A stretch of DNA of 64,000 nucleotides, from assembly GCA_001599355.1 (NCBI GenBank), contig BCGQ01000006.1, positions 1 through 64,000 on the forward strand. Direction: 5' to 3'. Source of the DNA: Nakazawaea peltata (lineage: Eukaryota; Ascomycota; Pichiomycetes; Alaninales; Pachysolenaceae). Below, piece after piece: positions 26,104 to 36,097 of the stretch. The number at the start of each line of letters is the position of its first letter. The first letter of the stretch is position 1. Both the position numbers and the translations under genes were made by a program. A model generated the notes under the pieces. That model was not told the DNA's origin. It saw nothing but the letters and a program-made list of their open reading frames with translations, and made no database searches.

Positions 26104-28206
26104 ATGGGTAAAGTTTCGAAGTCCACGAAGAAGTTCCAGGCCAAGCATCTCAAGAGGACGCTTGACCACCGGAAAGAGGTCCAAAAACACAACAAATTGA
26201 AGGGGAAGAAGAAGACAGGCGCCAGCTCAGCTCCCGCTGAAGAGAAGAAAGAGGATGAGTTGTTTGAGGACATGTCAGTAGAGCAATTTTTTGCCGGGGG
26301 AGTCGAGGTTCCAAAGGCCAAGAAGGGTAGTAAATTAGAAGAGGATTCTGACGACTCGTCATCCGAAGAAGAATATGAGCAGGATATGGACCAATTGAAG
26401 AAAGATGATCCAGAATTTTATCAATATTTGGAGAAGAATGACAAGGGATTACTTGATTTCAAGCCTGAGAATCCGTTGGATGCTATGAGTGATGATTCCG
26501 AGGATGAAGTTCTGGTTGATGAGGAGTATGAAGAGGAACCAGCTGTTCAGAAGATCGAGGTTACCGTCAAATTGACCAAATCTTGGGCTGAGAATTTGAC
26601 TTCCAAAAAGCCTGATATTAAGACTCTCAAAAATGTAGTACTGGCATTCAAAGCTGCTGTGAATATCGACTCAGACGATGGAGAATACAAATATTTCGTC
26701 ACTGACGAGAAACTGTTCAACGAGTTGATGCTTTTGGCCTTGAAACAATTGCCTAGATCTGTACAAACTTTAGTCCCATATTCTAAGAACAAGAATGATG
26801 TCAGAAGCTTGCCTTCTGCTAAGCAATATGCCAAGAAGGTCACATCTGTTGGTATCATCTTGAAGAGCCATGCCGGTTCTTTGATCCACTTGTTAGTAGA
26901 CATCACTAATACCGAGACCGCTGCCTTGGTATTGACATCTATCCAAGAACTTTTGCCTTATTATATTTCTCAAAGAAAGTTAATCAAAAAGATCATCGAG
27001 AAGGTGGCCGATGTATGGAGTACTGCCAAGGAAGTAGAGACACAGATTGCTCTGTTTGCATTCTTGAGTAACGCAGCTAAAGAATTCCCTAAATCTCTTT
27101 TGGAGATCGCCTTGAAATCATGTTACTCCATCTTTGTTAAGAACTCTCGTACTACCAACGTACACACCGATGCTAAGATTAACTTCCAAAAGAACTCTGC
27201 TGTCGAGTTGTATGGACTCGACCATAACTTGTCATATCAGATCGGTTTTGAGTACATCAGACAATGTGCTATCCACTTGAGAAACTCCACCAACAACCCT
27301 ACCAAGGACAGCTACAGAGTGATCTACAACTGGCAGTTCTGCCACTCATTGGACTTCTGGTCCAGAGTTTTGTCTAAGTACTGTAACAGTAGCATTATTT
27401 ACGGCAAGAAGGACACCGCATTGAAGGAGTTGATCTACCCATTGGTCCAAGTCACACTCGGAACGATCAGATTATTACCATCTGCTCAATTTTATCCATT
27501 GAGATTTTATTTAATCAGATCGTTGCTCAGATTATCCCAGAACACCGACGTTTTCATTCCAGTTTTCCCATTATTATCTGAGATTTTGACATCCACAGCA
27601 TTCACTAAACAACCTAAACAGACCAAGAAGGGCGGTCAACCATTGCAAGCTGTCGATTTCGATCACAACATCAAGGTCACTGCTGCTTACTTGGGCACTA
27701 AGATTTACCAAGATGGATTGTGTGAACAGTTTGTAGAATTGGTCGGAGAATTCTTCGGTTTGTATGCTAAGAGTATCTCGTTCCCAGAATTGGTTACTCC
27801 ACCTGTTTTGTTCATGAGACGTTACATCAAGAAGTCCAGAAACATCAAGTTCAACAAACAGTTGTCCAGTTTGGTGGACAAATTGAATGCCAACTCCAAG
27901 TTCATTCAAGACAAGAGAAGCAAGGTCGAGTTTGGTCCAAGCAACAGAGCCGAAGTTAACAAATTCTTGAGCGACTTCGAGTGGAACGCTACTCCATTGG
28001 GTAAATACCTCACCATCCAAAGAGAGGTCCTGGAGGAGAAGGCCAAGTTGTTGAGACAATCGATTTTGGATGACGAGGAAGAGAGAAGAAATAAGAAGAG
28101 TAAAAAGGATGAGGATGACAGTGATTTAGAAGTTGCTGAAGAGGAGAGTGAGTCTGAGTCTGAATCTGACCAAGAGCTGGATTCCGATGAGGAGATGAGT
28201 GAGTAA
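26104..28206 (+). CDS. NOC2: Noc2, 60S pre-ribosome transport factor
   Basis: 700 residues, co-linear with S. cerevisiae Noc2 (710). It pairs with Noc1 and then Noc3 to move pre-60S particles from nucleolus to nucleoplasm. The N-terminus MGKVSKSTKKFQAKHLKRTL is almost invariant. An acidic segment (75-150) precedes the helical-repeat body (LKSHAGSLIHLLVDITNTETAALVL, INFQKNSAVELYGLD, YNWQFCHSLDFWSRVLSKYC, TSTAFTK). The C-terminus is again acidic/basic. CTG codons at 26641 and 27052 align with Ser in S. cerevisiae and another with Ala. It is followed head-to-tail by GEP3. The two are neighbours in S. cerevisiae too (YOR206W/YOR205C), though in opposite orientation there. Confidence 0.97.
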   Translation: MGKVSKSTKKFQAKHLKRTLDHRKEVQKHNKLKGKKKTGASSAPAEEKKEDELFEDMSVEQFFAGGVEVPKAKKGSKLEEDSDDSSSEEEYEQDMDQLKKDDPEFYQYLEKNDKGLLDFKPENPLDAMSDDSEDEVLVDEEYEEEPAVQKIEVTVKLTKSWAENLTSKKPDIKTLKNVVLAFKAAVNIDSDDGEYKYFVTDEKLFNELMLLALKQLPRSVQTLVPYSKNKNDVRSLPSAKQYAKKVTSVGIILKSHAGSLIHLLVDITNTETAALVLTSIQELLPYYISQRKLIKKIIEKVADVWSTAKEVETQIALFAFLSNAAKEFPKSLLEIALKSCYSIFVKNSRTTNVHTDAKINFQKNSAVELYGLDHNLSYQIGFEYIRQCAIHLRNSTNNPTKDSYRVIYNWQFCHSLDFWSRVLSKYCNSSIIYGKKDTALKELIYPLVQVTLGTIRLLPSAQFYPLRFYLIRSLLRLSQNTDVFIPVFPLLSEILTSTAFTKQPKQTKKGGQPLQAVDFDHNIKVTAAYLGTKIYQDGLCEQFVELVGEFFGLYAKSISFPELVTPPVLFMRRYIKKSRNIKFNKQLSSLVDKLNANSKFIQDKRSKVEFGPSNRAEVNKFLSDFEWNATPLGKYLTIQREVLEEKAKLLRQSILDDEEERRNKKSKKDEDDSDLEVAEEESESESESDQELDSDEEMSE

Positions 28207-28262
28207 ATAGACTGAATAAACGATGAATCCGAGAAAGGGTATCAAATTATCAAAATAAAACG

Positions 28263-28336
28263 TAGCAATTTACCAATTTAAATGAGATCTCAAACGTAGC
28301 AGAATATCATTTTAATATGAGCAGTTTACGATTTCT
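28263..28336 (+). promoter_or_regulatory. Three GAGCAAATTACGAATTTA-like elements before GEP3
   Basis: Degenerate copies start at 28263 (TAGCAATTTACCAATTTA), 28297 (TAGCAGAATATCATTTTA) and 28319 (GAGCAGTTTACGATTTCT), 60-135 bp upstream of GEP3. Confidence 0.45.
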
Positions 28337-28397
28337 GTACAGAGCTGGAAAATTCCCTCGGTGCAAATTTTTATAGGGGAAATCGGCGGTTAAGGCG

Positions 28398-30302
28398 ATG
28401 AGCTCAGGATTAGTGGTAGAAATGTTCACAACGGGAAGGTGTTTGAGGCTCAAAAGCTGGTATATGCCTTTAAGAGGGTATAGGAGGACATTTAGTGTCT
28501 TTTCAGCTCAAAATGGACCCAAAGCAGTTAACAGACTAGTGGGAAATGATGACTCGAGGCTTGTGAAGACTCATCCCAAGTCATTTGTGGATCTCTCGGT
28601 GAGTCAAAATCCAGGGAAGCTCAACCTTTTAGGTCAAAAATGCTGTGACTCATGTGGAATAGTACTTCAGAAAGAAAATCCATCCAAAGAAGGGTATTTT
28701 AAAGGACTTGAGGATCATAATAAACCAGCTCCGGAGCTTAGAGAGCTGGATAAGAAATATGCGTCGATGTTAGAGCAGTTATCTGACGAAGAACGCTTGC
28801 TTTTGGTCAACGAGAACACTGATTTTTCTAGACCGAAACTGTTCACTCCATATAATCATCAATTTGGGAATGAACCGAGACCTATGGTATTCAAATCGGA
28901 GATCGATCCGTTCCAAGATATTAAGAAAAGAATCAACTGTTTAAGATGCCATGAACTGCTACATTACAATGTATATAACAGTGAAAAATTCGAAGCAGTG
29001 GATGTTCTGAGTATTATGGAATCAATTCCTGTCAAGGCAAATATCGTTTACGTTATGATGGCTCGAGATTTCCCCCTTGGAATTAACCCAGAAGTCTTCA
29101 AATATTTCGACCCAAAAAAGATTCATTTTGTTATTAACAAAATTGATCATCTCTACGATGATATGAAACAGCCTTTCAAGTTAGGTACTAATTATTATAA
29201 AAAGATGTTAGAACAGCATTATGGAGCTGATCCTACTAAGGTTTACTTGTCTTCACTGAAGCTCGTTTGGGGGATAAAAAAATTAGTTGCTGAGATGCCT
29301 CGAGGAGATGTCTACTTTATAGGTGAGGTTAATTCGGGTAAAAGTACTCTTATAAGGTCTTTGTTATACTCAAGTAATATGTCTTTGTCTAAGAGAGGTG
29401 ATTTTGGTCCAGGAATAAGCTCTTTCCCTTCATTCACCAGAGATAAAATGGTGTACCCATTACCTCAAACTGGAGGGAGAATTATTGATGTGCCAGGGTT
29501 CACTCCATTGGAGAAAGGGATCTACAAACATATGGATGCGAAGAATTTACGCCTCATAAATGAAAAACCTGTCACTGTAAGTCCTGTGCAAGTCCTTAGG
29601 AATAAAGGAACGTTGACCAAGGTGAATAAAATAGGGAAATACAACGGAAAGAGGGTGTTTACTGTAGGGGGGTATTTTTTCTTGAAACCCCCAGCCGAGT
29701 CGGTGATCAAATACCGAGTACTAATCCCAGGAGGAACCCATGTGTTCAGTGATATTAGCAAAGCACTTGAATGTTTTGGATCCAAACGTCCCGAAGCTAT
29801 GGGGCATATGTTCTCGCTAAATAAAGAGGCATACCTGGATATGAAACATTATGTAATTCCTCCATTCTTTGGATCGATAGATTTAGTAATTGCCGGAGTC
29901 GGATTCGTGTCGATTACACCTACAGGATCTCGAGAAAGTATTCCTACTAACGAATTATTCGAAGTATGGGCACCAAAAGATGCTAAATTATGTATCCGAG
30001 AATCTTTATTGAAATACATCTACAAGACAAAGACTCAATTTGATAAGAATGGAAATTTGGTTGATAAAAAAGATATTGCGAAGCTTGGAGCTGCCGAATT
30101 GAGACTGGTTCCTTCAAATAAACCGATAATTTCGAAATTATTTGAAGTTCCTGACACAGTTCTCCATCCTTCCGAAGTATTTGCCGATGAGTTCTATCAA
30201 CTGGAAGACTCTGAAAGCTATAAAAAGATTGAATTATTTGATCCGGAGGTTAAATTCCAGGAGGAGTATCCTAATTTTTATTGGGATCAAAGTATTGAGT
30301 AG
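28398..30302 (+). CDS. GEP3: Gep3, mitochondrial circularly permuted GTPase
   Basis: 634 residues. It acts in assembly of the small mitochondrial ribosomal subunit. A basic leader (first 40 residues, many Arg, few acids) fits mitochondrial import. Zinc-type pairs CCDSCGIVL (about 82) and CLRCHELLHYNVYN (about 183) flank the N-terminal domain. The G motifs come in permuted order, with NKID (G4, about 246) before GEVNSGKST (G1, about 308) and DVPG (G3, about 363). The C-terminal block YTVGG-like FTVGGYFFLKPP and the HYVIPPFFGSIDLVI block match S. cerevisiae Gep3. It is about 80 residues longer than that protein, mainly at the N-terminus. Confidence 0.94.
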   Translation: MSSGLVVEMFTTGRCLRLKSWYMPLRGYRRTFSVFSAQNGPKAVNRLVGNDDSRLVKTHPKSFVDLSVSQNPGKLNLLGQKCCDSCGIVLQKENPSKEGYFKGLEDHNKPAPELRELDKKYASMLEQLSDEERLLLVNENTDFSRPKLFTPYNHQFGNEPRPMVFKSEIDPFQDIKKRINCLRCHELLHYNVYNSEKFEAVDVLSIMESIPVKANIVYVMMARDFPLGINPEVFKYFDPKKIHFVINKIDHLYDDMKQPFKLGTNYYKKMLEQHYGADPTKVYLSSLKLVWGIKKLVAEMPRGDVYFIGEVNSGKSTLIRSLLYSSNMSLSKRGDFGPGISSFPSFTRDKMVYPLPQTGGRIIDVPGFTPLEKGIYKHMDAKNLRLINEKPVTVSPVQVLRNKGTLTKVNKIGKYNGKRVFTVGGYFFLKPPAESVIKYRVLIPGGTHVFSDISKALECFGSKRPEAMGHMFSLNKEAYLDMKHYVIPPFFGSIDLVIAGVGFVSITPTGSRESIPTNELFEVWAPKDAKLCIRESLLKYIYKTKTQFDKNGNLVDKKDIAKLGAAELRLVPSNKPIISKLFEVPDTVLHPSEVFADEFYQLEDSESYKKIELFDPEVKFQEEYPNFYWDQSIE

Positions 30303-30679
30303 GTGAAATGAATTGGCTGAGTACAAACTATATCGACTACACAAATAGTAACAACTATACTCAGTTAGTAACAACTTGTATATATTAAACTGTAAATAAT
30401 ATGATTCGATTCAATTCGATTCGCTTTTAGTGTTGTAACCCCCAATTTAAATAGCCCCCATGTTTCCAAACTAGGAAATCAAGATAAGTAAATCCAGACC
30501 GCCCCATATTTCCAAAATCGGAATTCAAGATAAGTGAGTACCGCCCCTCAATTTCCTAAATTAGTAATTTGCCCTAGTGGTCCCTGCCCTCTTCCACAGC
30601 TCTTCTAACCAACCCATCAGTTGAAGAAGCCGCCACAAGAACCCACACTGACAAGGGCGACTACCGACCAACACCCGCA
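30303..30679. promoter_or_regulatory. VPS30 promoter with three tandem MADS-type boxes
   Basis: A 43-46 bp unit is repeated. TTTCCAAACTAGGAAA (30463), TTTCCAAAATCGGAAT (30509) and the degenerate TTTCCTAAATTAGTAA (30552) are each followed or preceded by CCGCCCC, and two carry TCAAGATAAGT. The CC-N6-GG core matches Mcm1-type sites. A minus-oriented copy of the dispersed element overlaps the third box (30574 to 30557). No gene is seen. Confidence 0.5.
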
Positions 30680-32056
30680 ATGTCCACAGAGTCATACAAA
30701 TGCCAGCACTGCAAACTCCCTTTGATCGTCCACGAATCCTTGGAAGAGTTGAGTATTGCCCAATCGAATCTCCTCGCTCTACCAAGAAGCTCAGCTTTGG
30801 AGAAGAGTTCGAGGGCACCGGTGGGGCAACCACCTCAAATAGCGATGGAGCGGCTCTCTCTTGTGCAGCAGCTGCGACAACAGAGCCGTGGGACAGGTGA
30901 TGCCATACTAAATATCGAGACTTCCGACTCGTACGTGCTATTGCCCAATGAGACCAATGGTGGGAATGGGGGAAATGGAGGGAATGGAAGAGCAAATGGC
31001 GGCGGACCGACCAGATTAACCAGCATATCGGACAATCTGAACGTGTTAGATCGTATCAATCAGATCGTAGAGGCCAGCGAGGACAACGAAATCGACTATC
31101 CCCTCTGTACATTCTGTGCTGATTTGCTCATCTCTCAAATGAAGGCCAAACTTGACGAGTCGGTGAGGGAGAAGCAGATTTATTTGCAGTTTTCGAGGAG
31201 ATTATCGACTCAGCCGGGTCAAAATCCGGAGAGGACGATGGAACATCTTCGAGAGATCGAGGAATTGAAGCTGAATGAGCCCATTTTGATCGCTGAGTAT
31301 GAAAAACTCCAATTGGAACAGCAGAGACTCGAGAAAGAGCTCTTGGAAATGGAAAAAGAACATGAAAACTTGGTCAAAGAGGAGACCAAGAACTTCGGGT
31401 TGAAGAATCTGTATGAGTTAGAGCTTCGAGAGATGAATAATGAACGAGATGCTGTCAAATCTCTGCATGATTCCAAGCTTCTCCAGCTTGAGAAGTTGAG
31501 AAAGGCCAATGTCTATAACGATGTCTTCCGGATTTCACACGATGGCAAGTTTGGGACCATCTCTGGACTTCGATTGGGTAGTTTGGACTACCTGAAGGTG
31601 TCGTGGCACGAGATCAATGCTGCTTTAGGCCAACTAGTGCTTCTATTGACGACAATAATCAACAAATTGAATATACAGATCGAGAATTATACGTTAAAAC
31701 CGTTGCTGTCGAACTCACGGATCGAAAAACATGTCAAGGATCCAAATGGAGAGTCGAAGGTGATCGTGCTAGACTGCTATTCATCTGGAGACTCGTCGAT
31801 CCTGAGACTTGTCAGCCATTATAAATTTGATGGGGGGATGTGTGCGATTGTAGAGATTTTGAGGCAGATTGAGGCCCATTTACGTAAGGTAGACGATAGT
31901 ATTGACCTTCCGTATGTCATGAAGGATGATAAGGTTGGGGATTTCAGTATCAAATTACAGAGTAGAGTGAGTAGTGAAGAATGGACGACGGCATGTAAAT
32001 GTTTATTAATAAATACGAAGTGGATTTTGGCATATGCCAGTGCTCATCTGGGGTAG
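30680..32056 (+). CDS. VPS30: Vps30/Atg6 (Beclin 1 homologue)
   Basis: 458 residues. It is a subunit of the Vps34 PI3-kinase complexes I (autophagy) and II (vacuolar sorting). The N-terminal CQHC (8-11) and the CTFCADLL pair (about 142) are the conserved Cys motifs. A long coiled coil spans about 155-275. The C-terminal BARA domain is recognisable in GKFGTISGLRLGSLDYLKVSWHEINAALGQLVLLL and DGGMCAIVEILRQIE. A poly-Gly/Asn stretch (about 93-110) is lineage specific. The length is a little below S. cerevisiae Vps30 (557). It ends 48 bp from the convergent MCP1. Confidence 0.95.
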   Translation: MSTESYKCQHCKLPLIVHESLEELSIAQSNLLALPRSSALEKSSRAPVGQPPQIAMERLSLVQQLRQQSRGTGDAILNIETSDSYVLLPNETNGGNGGNGGNGRANGGGPTRLTSISDNLNVLDRINQIVEASEDNEIDYPLCTFCADLLISQMKAKLDESVREKQIYLQFSRRLSTQPGQNPERTMEHLREIEELKLNEPILIAEYEKLQLEQQRLEKELLEMEKEHENLVKEETKNFGLKNLYELELREMNNERDAVKSLHDSKLLQLEKLRKANVYNDVFRISHDGKFGTISGLRLGSLDYLKVSWHEINAALGQLVLLLTTIINKLNIQIENYTLKPLLSNSRIEKHVKDPNGESKVIVLDCYSSGDSSILRLVSHYKFDGGMCAIVEILRQIEAHLRKVDDSIDLPYVMKDDKVGDFSIKLQSRVSSEEWTTACKCLLINTKWILAYASAHLG

Positions 32057-32104
32057 GGCCTTGGAAGGGCTCGGGAAGGGCTCTGCCAGATCTCAGACTC
32101 ATCC

Positions 32105-33010
32105 TCACCCAAAATACGTCAAGTACAGATCAAATTTCTTCCCAATAAACCCAACAGCGTGACCGAGCTGAGAGATCCTACTAAGACTATATACAGAGGC
32201 AATACCCAAACTGGTCATCAGGAGGTACGCCAAGCGACGACTACGTTTGCTGTAGTAGCCCAAATATCTCATCCACCCTCCAATGATATGATAAGCACTT
32301 AAATAAACTAATAAAGTCAATGAAAAATAGGTGAAATATTTACGATTCGAATGCAAAATATGTGAGACGTAGGACAAGTCGATCAAAGAGGAGTCACCGT
32401 CAACAGCCAACGGAGCGAGTCGTTGTTCCCACAAGTGCCATCCCAAGAGAGGGACGAGCACATAGCCGGAAAGACTCAATGGAGACAACCCCAACTTACG
32501 AGAGGCCACGGATTTACGAGCTCCCAATCCAAGGACACTCGTGATACCTCCGAGGCCATATTCTGGGTCTAGTTTCTTGTTGTCGGAGTCGATGATGTAG
32601 TTGGGCTTCTTTTGGGAGCTTTCGACTTTGTTATCTCTGCTACGCCAAGATCTGACTACTCTAATAGCCATGCCACTTAAGATATGGACGGCTAAGCTTC
32701 CCCAGATCAAGATTGACTCTAATCCTGGGGCCTGGTAGACGGTTCTTGTCATTGAAAATACTTCAGAAGCAATGTCAACTGATATTACTGGGGCTACTAC
32801 AACTGCGGCTCCATGTAATAAACTGAAAACTGTGAATGTGATCGAGGAACCTTTCTGTAACTTCAACAAGGTGGGGATCAAGATGGAGGGGCGATGAGGG
32901 TTGAGGTTATTGAGGTCGGAATTTGAGCGGGAGAATGGTGAAGCTTCATTTGGGGTGTCTGAGGGGATGTAGGGAGCTGGTGAGAGCTCAGTGAGACCTT
33001 CGGGTGTCAT
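32105..33010 (-). CDS. MCP1: Mcp1-like mitochondrial membrane protein
   Basis: 301 residues from the ATG at 33010 (MTPEGLTELSPAPYIPSD). The frame continues upstream only to a TTG, and the chosen start gives the S. cerevisiae length (302). It has about five hydrophobic segments with the Mcp1 pattern (SSITFTVFSLLHGAAVVVAPVIS, LSGYVLVPLLGWHLWEQRLAPL, YFTYFSLTLLVYLSAYHIIGGWMRYL). In S. cerevisiae Mcp1 is an outer-membrane protein that recruits Vps13 and, in high dose, bypasses ERMES loss in lipid transfer. Assignment rests on the topology and these blocks. Three dispersed-element copies lie upstream. Confidence 0.8.
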   Translation of the reverse strand: MTPEGLTELSPAPYIPSDTPNEASPFSRSNSDLNNLNPHRPSILIPTLLKLQKGSSITFTVFSLLHGAAVVVAPVISVDIASEVFSMTRTVYQAPGLESILIWGSLAVHILSGMAIRVVRSWRSRDNKVESSQKKPNYIIDSDNKKLDPEYGLGGITSVLGLGARKSVASRKLGLSPLSLSGYVLVPLLGWHLWEQRLAPLAVDGDSSLIDLSYVSHILHSNRKYFTYFSLTLLVYLSAYHIIGGWMRYLGYYSKRSRRLAYLLMTSLGIASVYSLSRISQLGHAVGFIGKKFDLYLTYFG

Positions 33011-33071
33011 TTTGATGAAGAGATGAGGAGTGAAGAATTGACCAATGAAGGTTGCGGTTATATAATCAAGT

Positions 33072-33199
33072 GAGCGGATTACGAATAAACAGAAACGCAA
33101 TCATTAGCATTGTACGAAATTAGCGGATATTTTCATGAGAGCATATTATGAATTTAAGTGAGTGATAATTGAGATTTAAATGAGCAATATATGAATTAC
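33072..33199 (+). promoter_or_regulatory. Array of GAGC-ATTACGAATTTA elements before MCP1
   Basis: GAGCGGATTACGAATAAA (33072), GAGCATATTATGAATTTA (33139) and GAGCAATATATGAATTAC (33182), with weaker TAGCGGATATTTTCAT (33121) and GAGTGATAATTGAGAT (about 33160) between them. They lie 60-190 bp upstream of MCP1 on the opposite strand. Confidence 0.5.
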
Positions 33200-33302
33200 T
33201 ATTGGATGGTTGCGCACGACCAAATCGCACGACTTACGACTTCGCTACGACTTCACTACATCTTCTCATTATCAAATATTCATATACAGGACTAACATTA
33301 GA

Positions 33303-35921
33303 TCACCATTTCTTCAGCTCCACAGCCGTCTTGTGTTTCTGTAGCAGCAACACATCCTCAATCTTAGACATCGCCAACTCAAGTAAATCTTTACGTTGTT
33401 GGAGTTCTACATGTTTCTTGACCTTTGGATCTTCTTTAGCAAAGGCCTCCACCTGTTCTTTGGTCAAGCTACCAATCTTTGAGTCCAATTCACGAGGGAA
33501 ATTGTAGTAGAAATCAGATAACAACTCAACATTTAAGAACAACACAGCTGTTTGAGTGAGTTTATCCAGCAGAGAGATAAGGAATATCTCTGGGCATTTA
33601 TATTTGTTATCTTTGGATTTGCACAGACTCGATTTCAACAGTTGTAATCTGAATTTCAACAAGGCAGATCTGTCTTTCAAGAAAATGGCTTCTTTTCCTC
33701 TCAGGATCAATGGAGCACTGAAATTCAAGTTCTCTTCGTGATGTTTCTCCTCCAAATACGAGATCAATTGAGAGAGTTTACGTCCTCCGATCTGTTTCTT
33801 CAACTCATTATAAGCGAAATCACATTGCTTCAATTCTTCGGCGAGCAAGCTGATTGTGGTTTCACGAGACTGTTGCCATTCACGATCTTCCAACTCGATC
33901 TCGTATTTATACGGTTTAATACAATTTTCTACTTGGTCAGCGGTACTGTAGTAACGACTATTGAGCACAGATTGAGCTGAATCTTTTACTGTGGCACGGG
34001 CCATTGGATGATTCCTCAAGGCGGTATTATCTAGGATGTTATCGACTTCTGCAATCAATGCTTTGGTGACTAACGATGAAGATAAACGGCCAATTCCCGA
34101 TTTGGTGAGACTTGAGGATGCCAAATCCAATTTACGTACCCAGTAAAGATCGTTAGGTGTACTGAGAGGCAATTCTTTCAAGTCCAGTTCCAACGATGAA
34201 CCATCTGGTTTGTTCCAGTATCTTTCGGCGATCAAATCCAATACTCTTTGGTCCAATTCTTGCTTTAATAAGGTCTTTAATTCCAGTCTTCCAAACAGTT
34301 CTGAGAATTCCTTGACTGCCACTTTGATGGTGTCTACAGAACGGGCTAAATAAGTCTCTGGAGTCAATCTACGGTCATTAAATTCCACCTTGAATTTGTA
34401 AGAAGTCTCTTCCAACTCTTGCTGGACCAGATCATAAGTAGGACGTAAAGAAGTAGCCATTGATTTCTCCAATACCTTCATTAATTTCTTCTTCAATAAT
34501 CGAGTAGACACTGTAGAACCGGCAAAGGCATCTTTATGATCTTTGAAGAACTGTCTTTCGTAATTCTGTTGAGCAACATAGGCTTGGAACCCGGTTTTCT
34601 TACTGAACAACGAGTTCTGTGGGGTCTTAGTGACGACACCAACGTACCCCATCTTCAATGGGTATTTCTTACTTAAAAGCATCCCATGGCCGGTCTCCAG
34701 ATCGACTAAATCCATCTTGGTGATCACTCCGATAGTCCGTTCTCCTCTAGGATCGGCAGCACGAGCAGCACGCAAGGCAGCAGAGTTCAGTAAATCAACA
34801 TCGGCTGCCGAGATCGCTAAAATGATATTAGGAGCCTCAAGGTACCGATCACATAAGCTCTTGATCTTCCTCTTCAATTCTGGAGGTTGATCAGCCAGCT
34901 CCACCTGAATGTATCCAGGAAGATCGACTAAAGACAAGTCTGGCACTCTTGGAGAGCGGATAGTCAACTGAATAGGATTGTTAGAGACACATTCATGGGC
35001 CGGGACTTGCATATTCAAGTCGTACAACAATTTCTGGACACTGGAGAAATCTGTGAGTCCATTCAAATTCAAAGCCGGGAACTCGGCAACTTCCGAAGCC
35101 AATTCCGGTGAGTTAACTAAGGTGAGTTCGATGGGTCTACGGGTCACCATGTTCGAGCCTTTAGGTAAGAACTCTCTGCCGACGACAGACTCCAAGACAC
35201 TCGATTTTCCCGACGATTGCGACCCAATAACCACTATAGAAGGCAATCTAATGCTACTGGAGGTGTCGATCCGCTCGAGAATGTTACGAATTTCGATCAT
35301 TTGACGGGTCAAGTTCAACATTTCCTCACTGGTGGTGTCTTCTTCGACTTCGTTGTCATCGTCTTCCTCTTCTAACTCCTCTTCTTCGTCTTCTTCTTCG
35401 TCTGTGGTGAGCCCAATGGCGGTTCCTACAGCGGCAACAACGCTGCCTTCATTGCCTCCGGAACCACCGCCTCCGGAACCACCCGATGCTCCATCGACGG
35501 CCCCGCCGGCCCCACTGCCAAGTCCTAACCCTCCTAAGAACCCACTGACCCCCTCAAGAACATCCCCCGCAAAGTCTTTGGCTTGCTGCAATTGATCTTG
35601 AGCGGCGTTAGACGCCTGCTCAACTTTGTAGGCCACGTACGACCCTGCGGCAACGACGCCACTGCCTAAAGCGGCAGGTACGCGCACTACTTTGGCGGCA
35701 AATTTTCCTACACCGAAAAACGAGATGTTTCGCTGACCAATACCGGTCCCGCTGTAATAAATTTGATGGTGATGCCTTAAAATCGAGAGTGGACTGTTGG
35801 TGGTTCGCCACGGGAAGATGTAGACGTGTTCTGGACGCTTAAGATGGTGGAAGGCGCGTGAGGCAGGTGCCACACGACCTGATATTATCCCTCCCAACGC
35901 TCTCATCTCGTGTTTGATCAT
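33303..35921 (-). CDS. MGM1: Mgm1, mitochondrial inner-membrane dynamin (OPA1 homologue)
   Basis: 872 residues from the ATG at 35921; the frame extends six codons further only to a TTG. It drives inner-membrane fusion and cristae shape. It has an N-terminal targeting region rich in Arg/His, a hydrophobic segment near 75-95, then Gly/Ala- and Glu/Asp-rich linkers (about 115-195). The dynamin GTPase domain follows: GSQSSGKSS (G1, about 232), VDLPGY (G3, about 330), TKMDLVD (G4, about 400). The stalk and GED-like C-terminus are complete. The Gly-rich stretch GGASGGSGGGGSGG is encoded by an imperfect repeat. CTG codons at 34788-34790 and 34896-34898 fall at positions that are Ala in S. cerevisiae (DLANS, VEAADQP). 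Confidence 0.97.
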   Translation of the reverse strand: MIKHEMRALGGIISGRVAPASRAFHHLKRPEHVYIFPWRTTNSPLSILRHHHQIYYSGTGIGQRNISFFGVGKFAAKVVRVPAALGSGVVAAGSYVAYKVEQASNAAQDQLQQAKDFAGDVLEGVSGFLGGLGLGSGAGGAVDGASGGSGGGGSGGNEGSVVAAVGTAIGLTTDEEEDEEEELEEEDDDNEVEEDTTSEEMLNLTRQMIEIRNILERIDTSSSIRLPSIVVIGSQSSGKSSVLESVVGREFLPKGSNMVTRRPIELTLVNSPELASEVAEFPALNLNGLTDFSSVQKLLYDLNMQVPAHECVSNNPIQLTIRSPRVPDLSLVDLPGYIQVELADQPPELKRKIKSLCDRYLEAPNIILAISAADVDLLNSAALRAARAADPRGERTIGVITKMDLVDLETGHGMLLSKKYPLKMGYVGVVTKTPQNSLFSKKTGFQAYVAQQNYERQFFKDHKDAFAGSTVSTRLLKKKLMKVLEKSMATSLRPTYDLVQQELEETSYKFKVEFNDRRLTPETYLARSVDTIKVAVKEFSELFGRLELKTLLKQELDQRVLDLIAERYWNKPDGSSLELDLKELPLSTPNDLYWVRKLDLASSSLTKSGIGRLSSSLVTKALIAEVDNILDNTALRNHPMARATVKDSAQSVLNSRYYSTADQVENCIKPYKYEIELEDREWQQSRETTISLLAEELKQCDFAYNELKKQIGGRKLSQLISYLEEKHHEENLNFSAPLILRGKEAIFLKDRSALLKFRLQLLKSSLCKSKDNKYKCPEIFLISLLDKLTQTAVLFLNVELLSDFYYNFPRELDSKIGSLTKEQVEAFAKEDPKVKKHVELQQRKDLLELAMSKIEDVLLLQKHKTAVELKKW

Positions 35922-35997
35922 TCTGGATGTTCGTGTCAACGGTTGGCTTAATCATCAGATTTGAAAACGGCGTTGTTTATCAATGGATGGGGATGAG

Positions 35998-36038
35998 GAG
36001 CGAATTACGAATTTATAATAGAGCAAAATATGAATTTA
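35998..36038 (+). promoter_or_regulatory. Two GAGCAAATTACGAATTTA elements before MGM1
   Basis: GAGCGAATTACGAATTTA (35998) and GAGCAAAATATGAATTTA (36021), 23 bp apart, 77-117 bp upstream of MGM1 and 60 bp past the NHA1 stop. A separate duplication of GGTGTTATGATGTTAAA follows at 36058-36104. Confidence 0.55.
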
Positions 36039-36097
36039 TAAATTGGGTAAAAACATTTGGTGTTATGATGTTAAATAAAAAAGTTGGTGTTATGATG

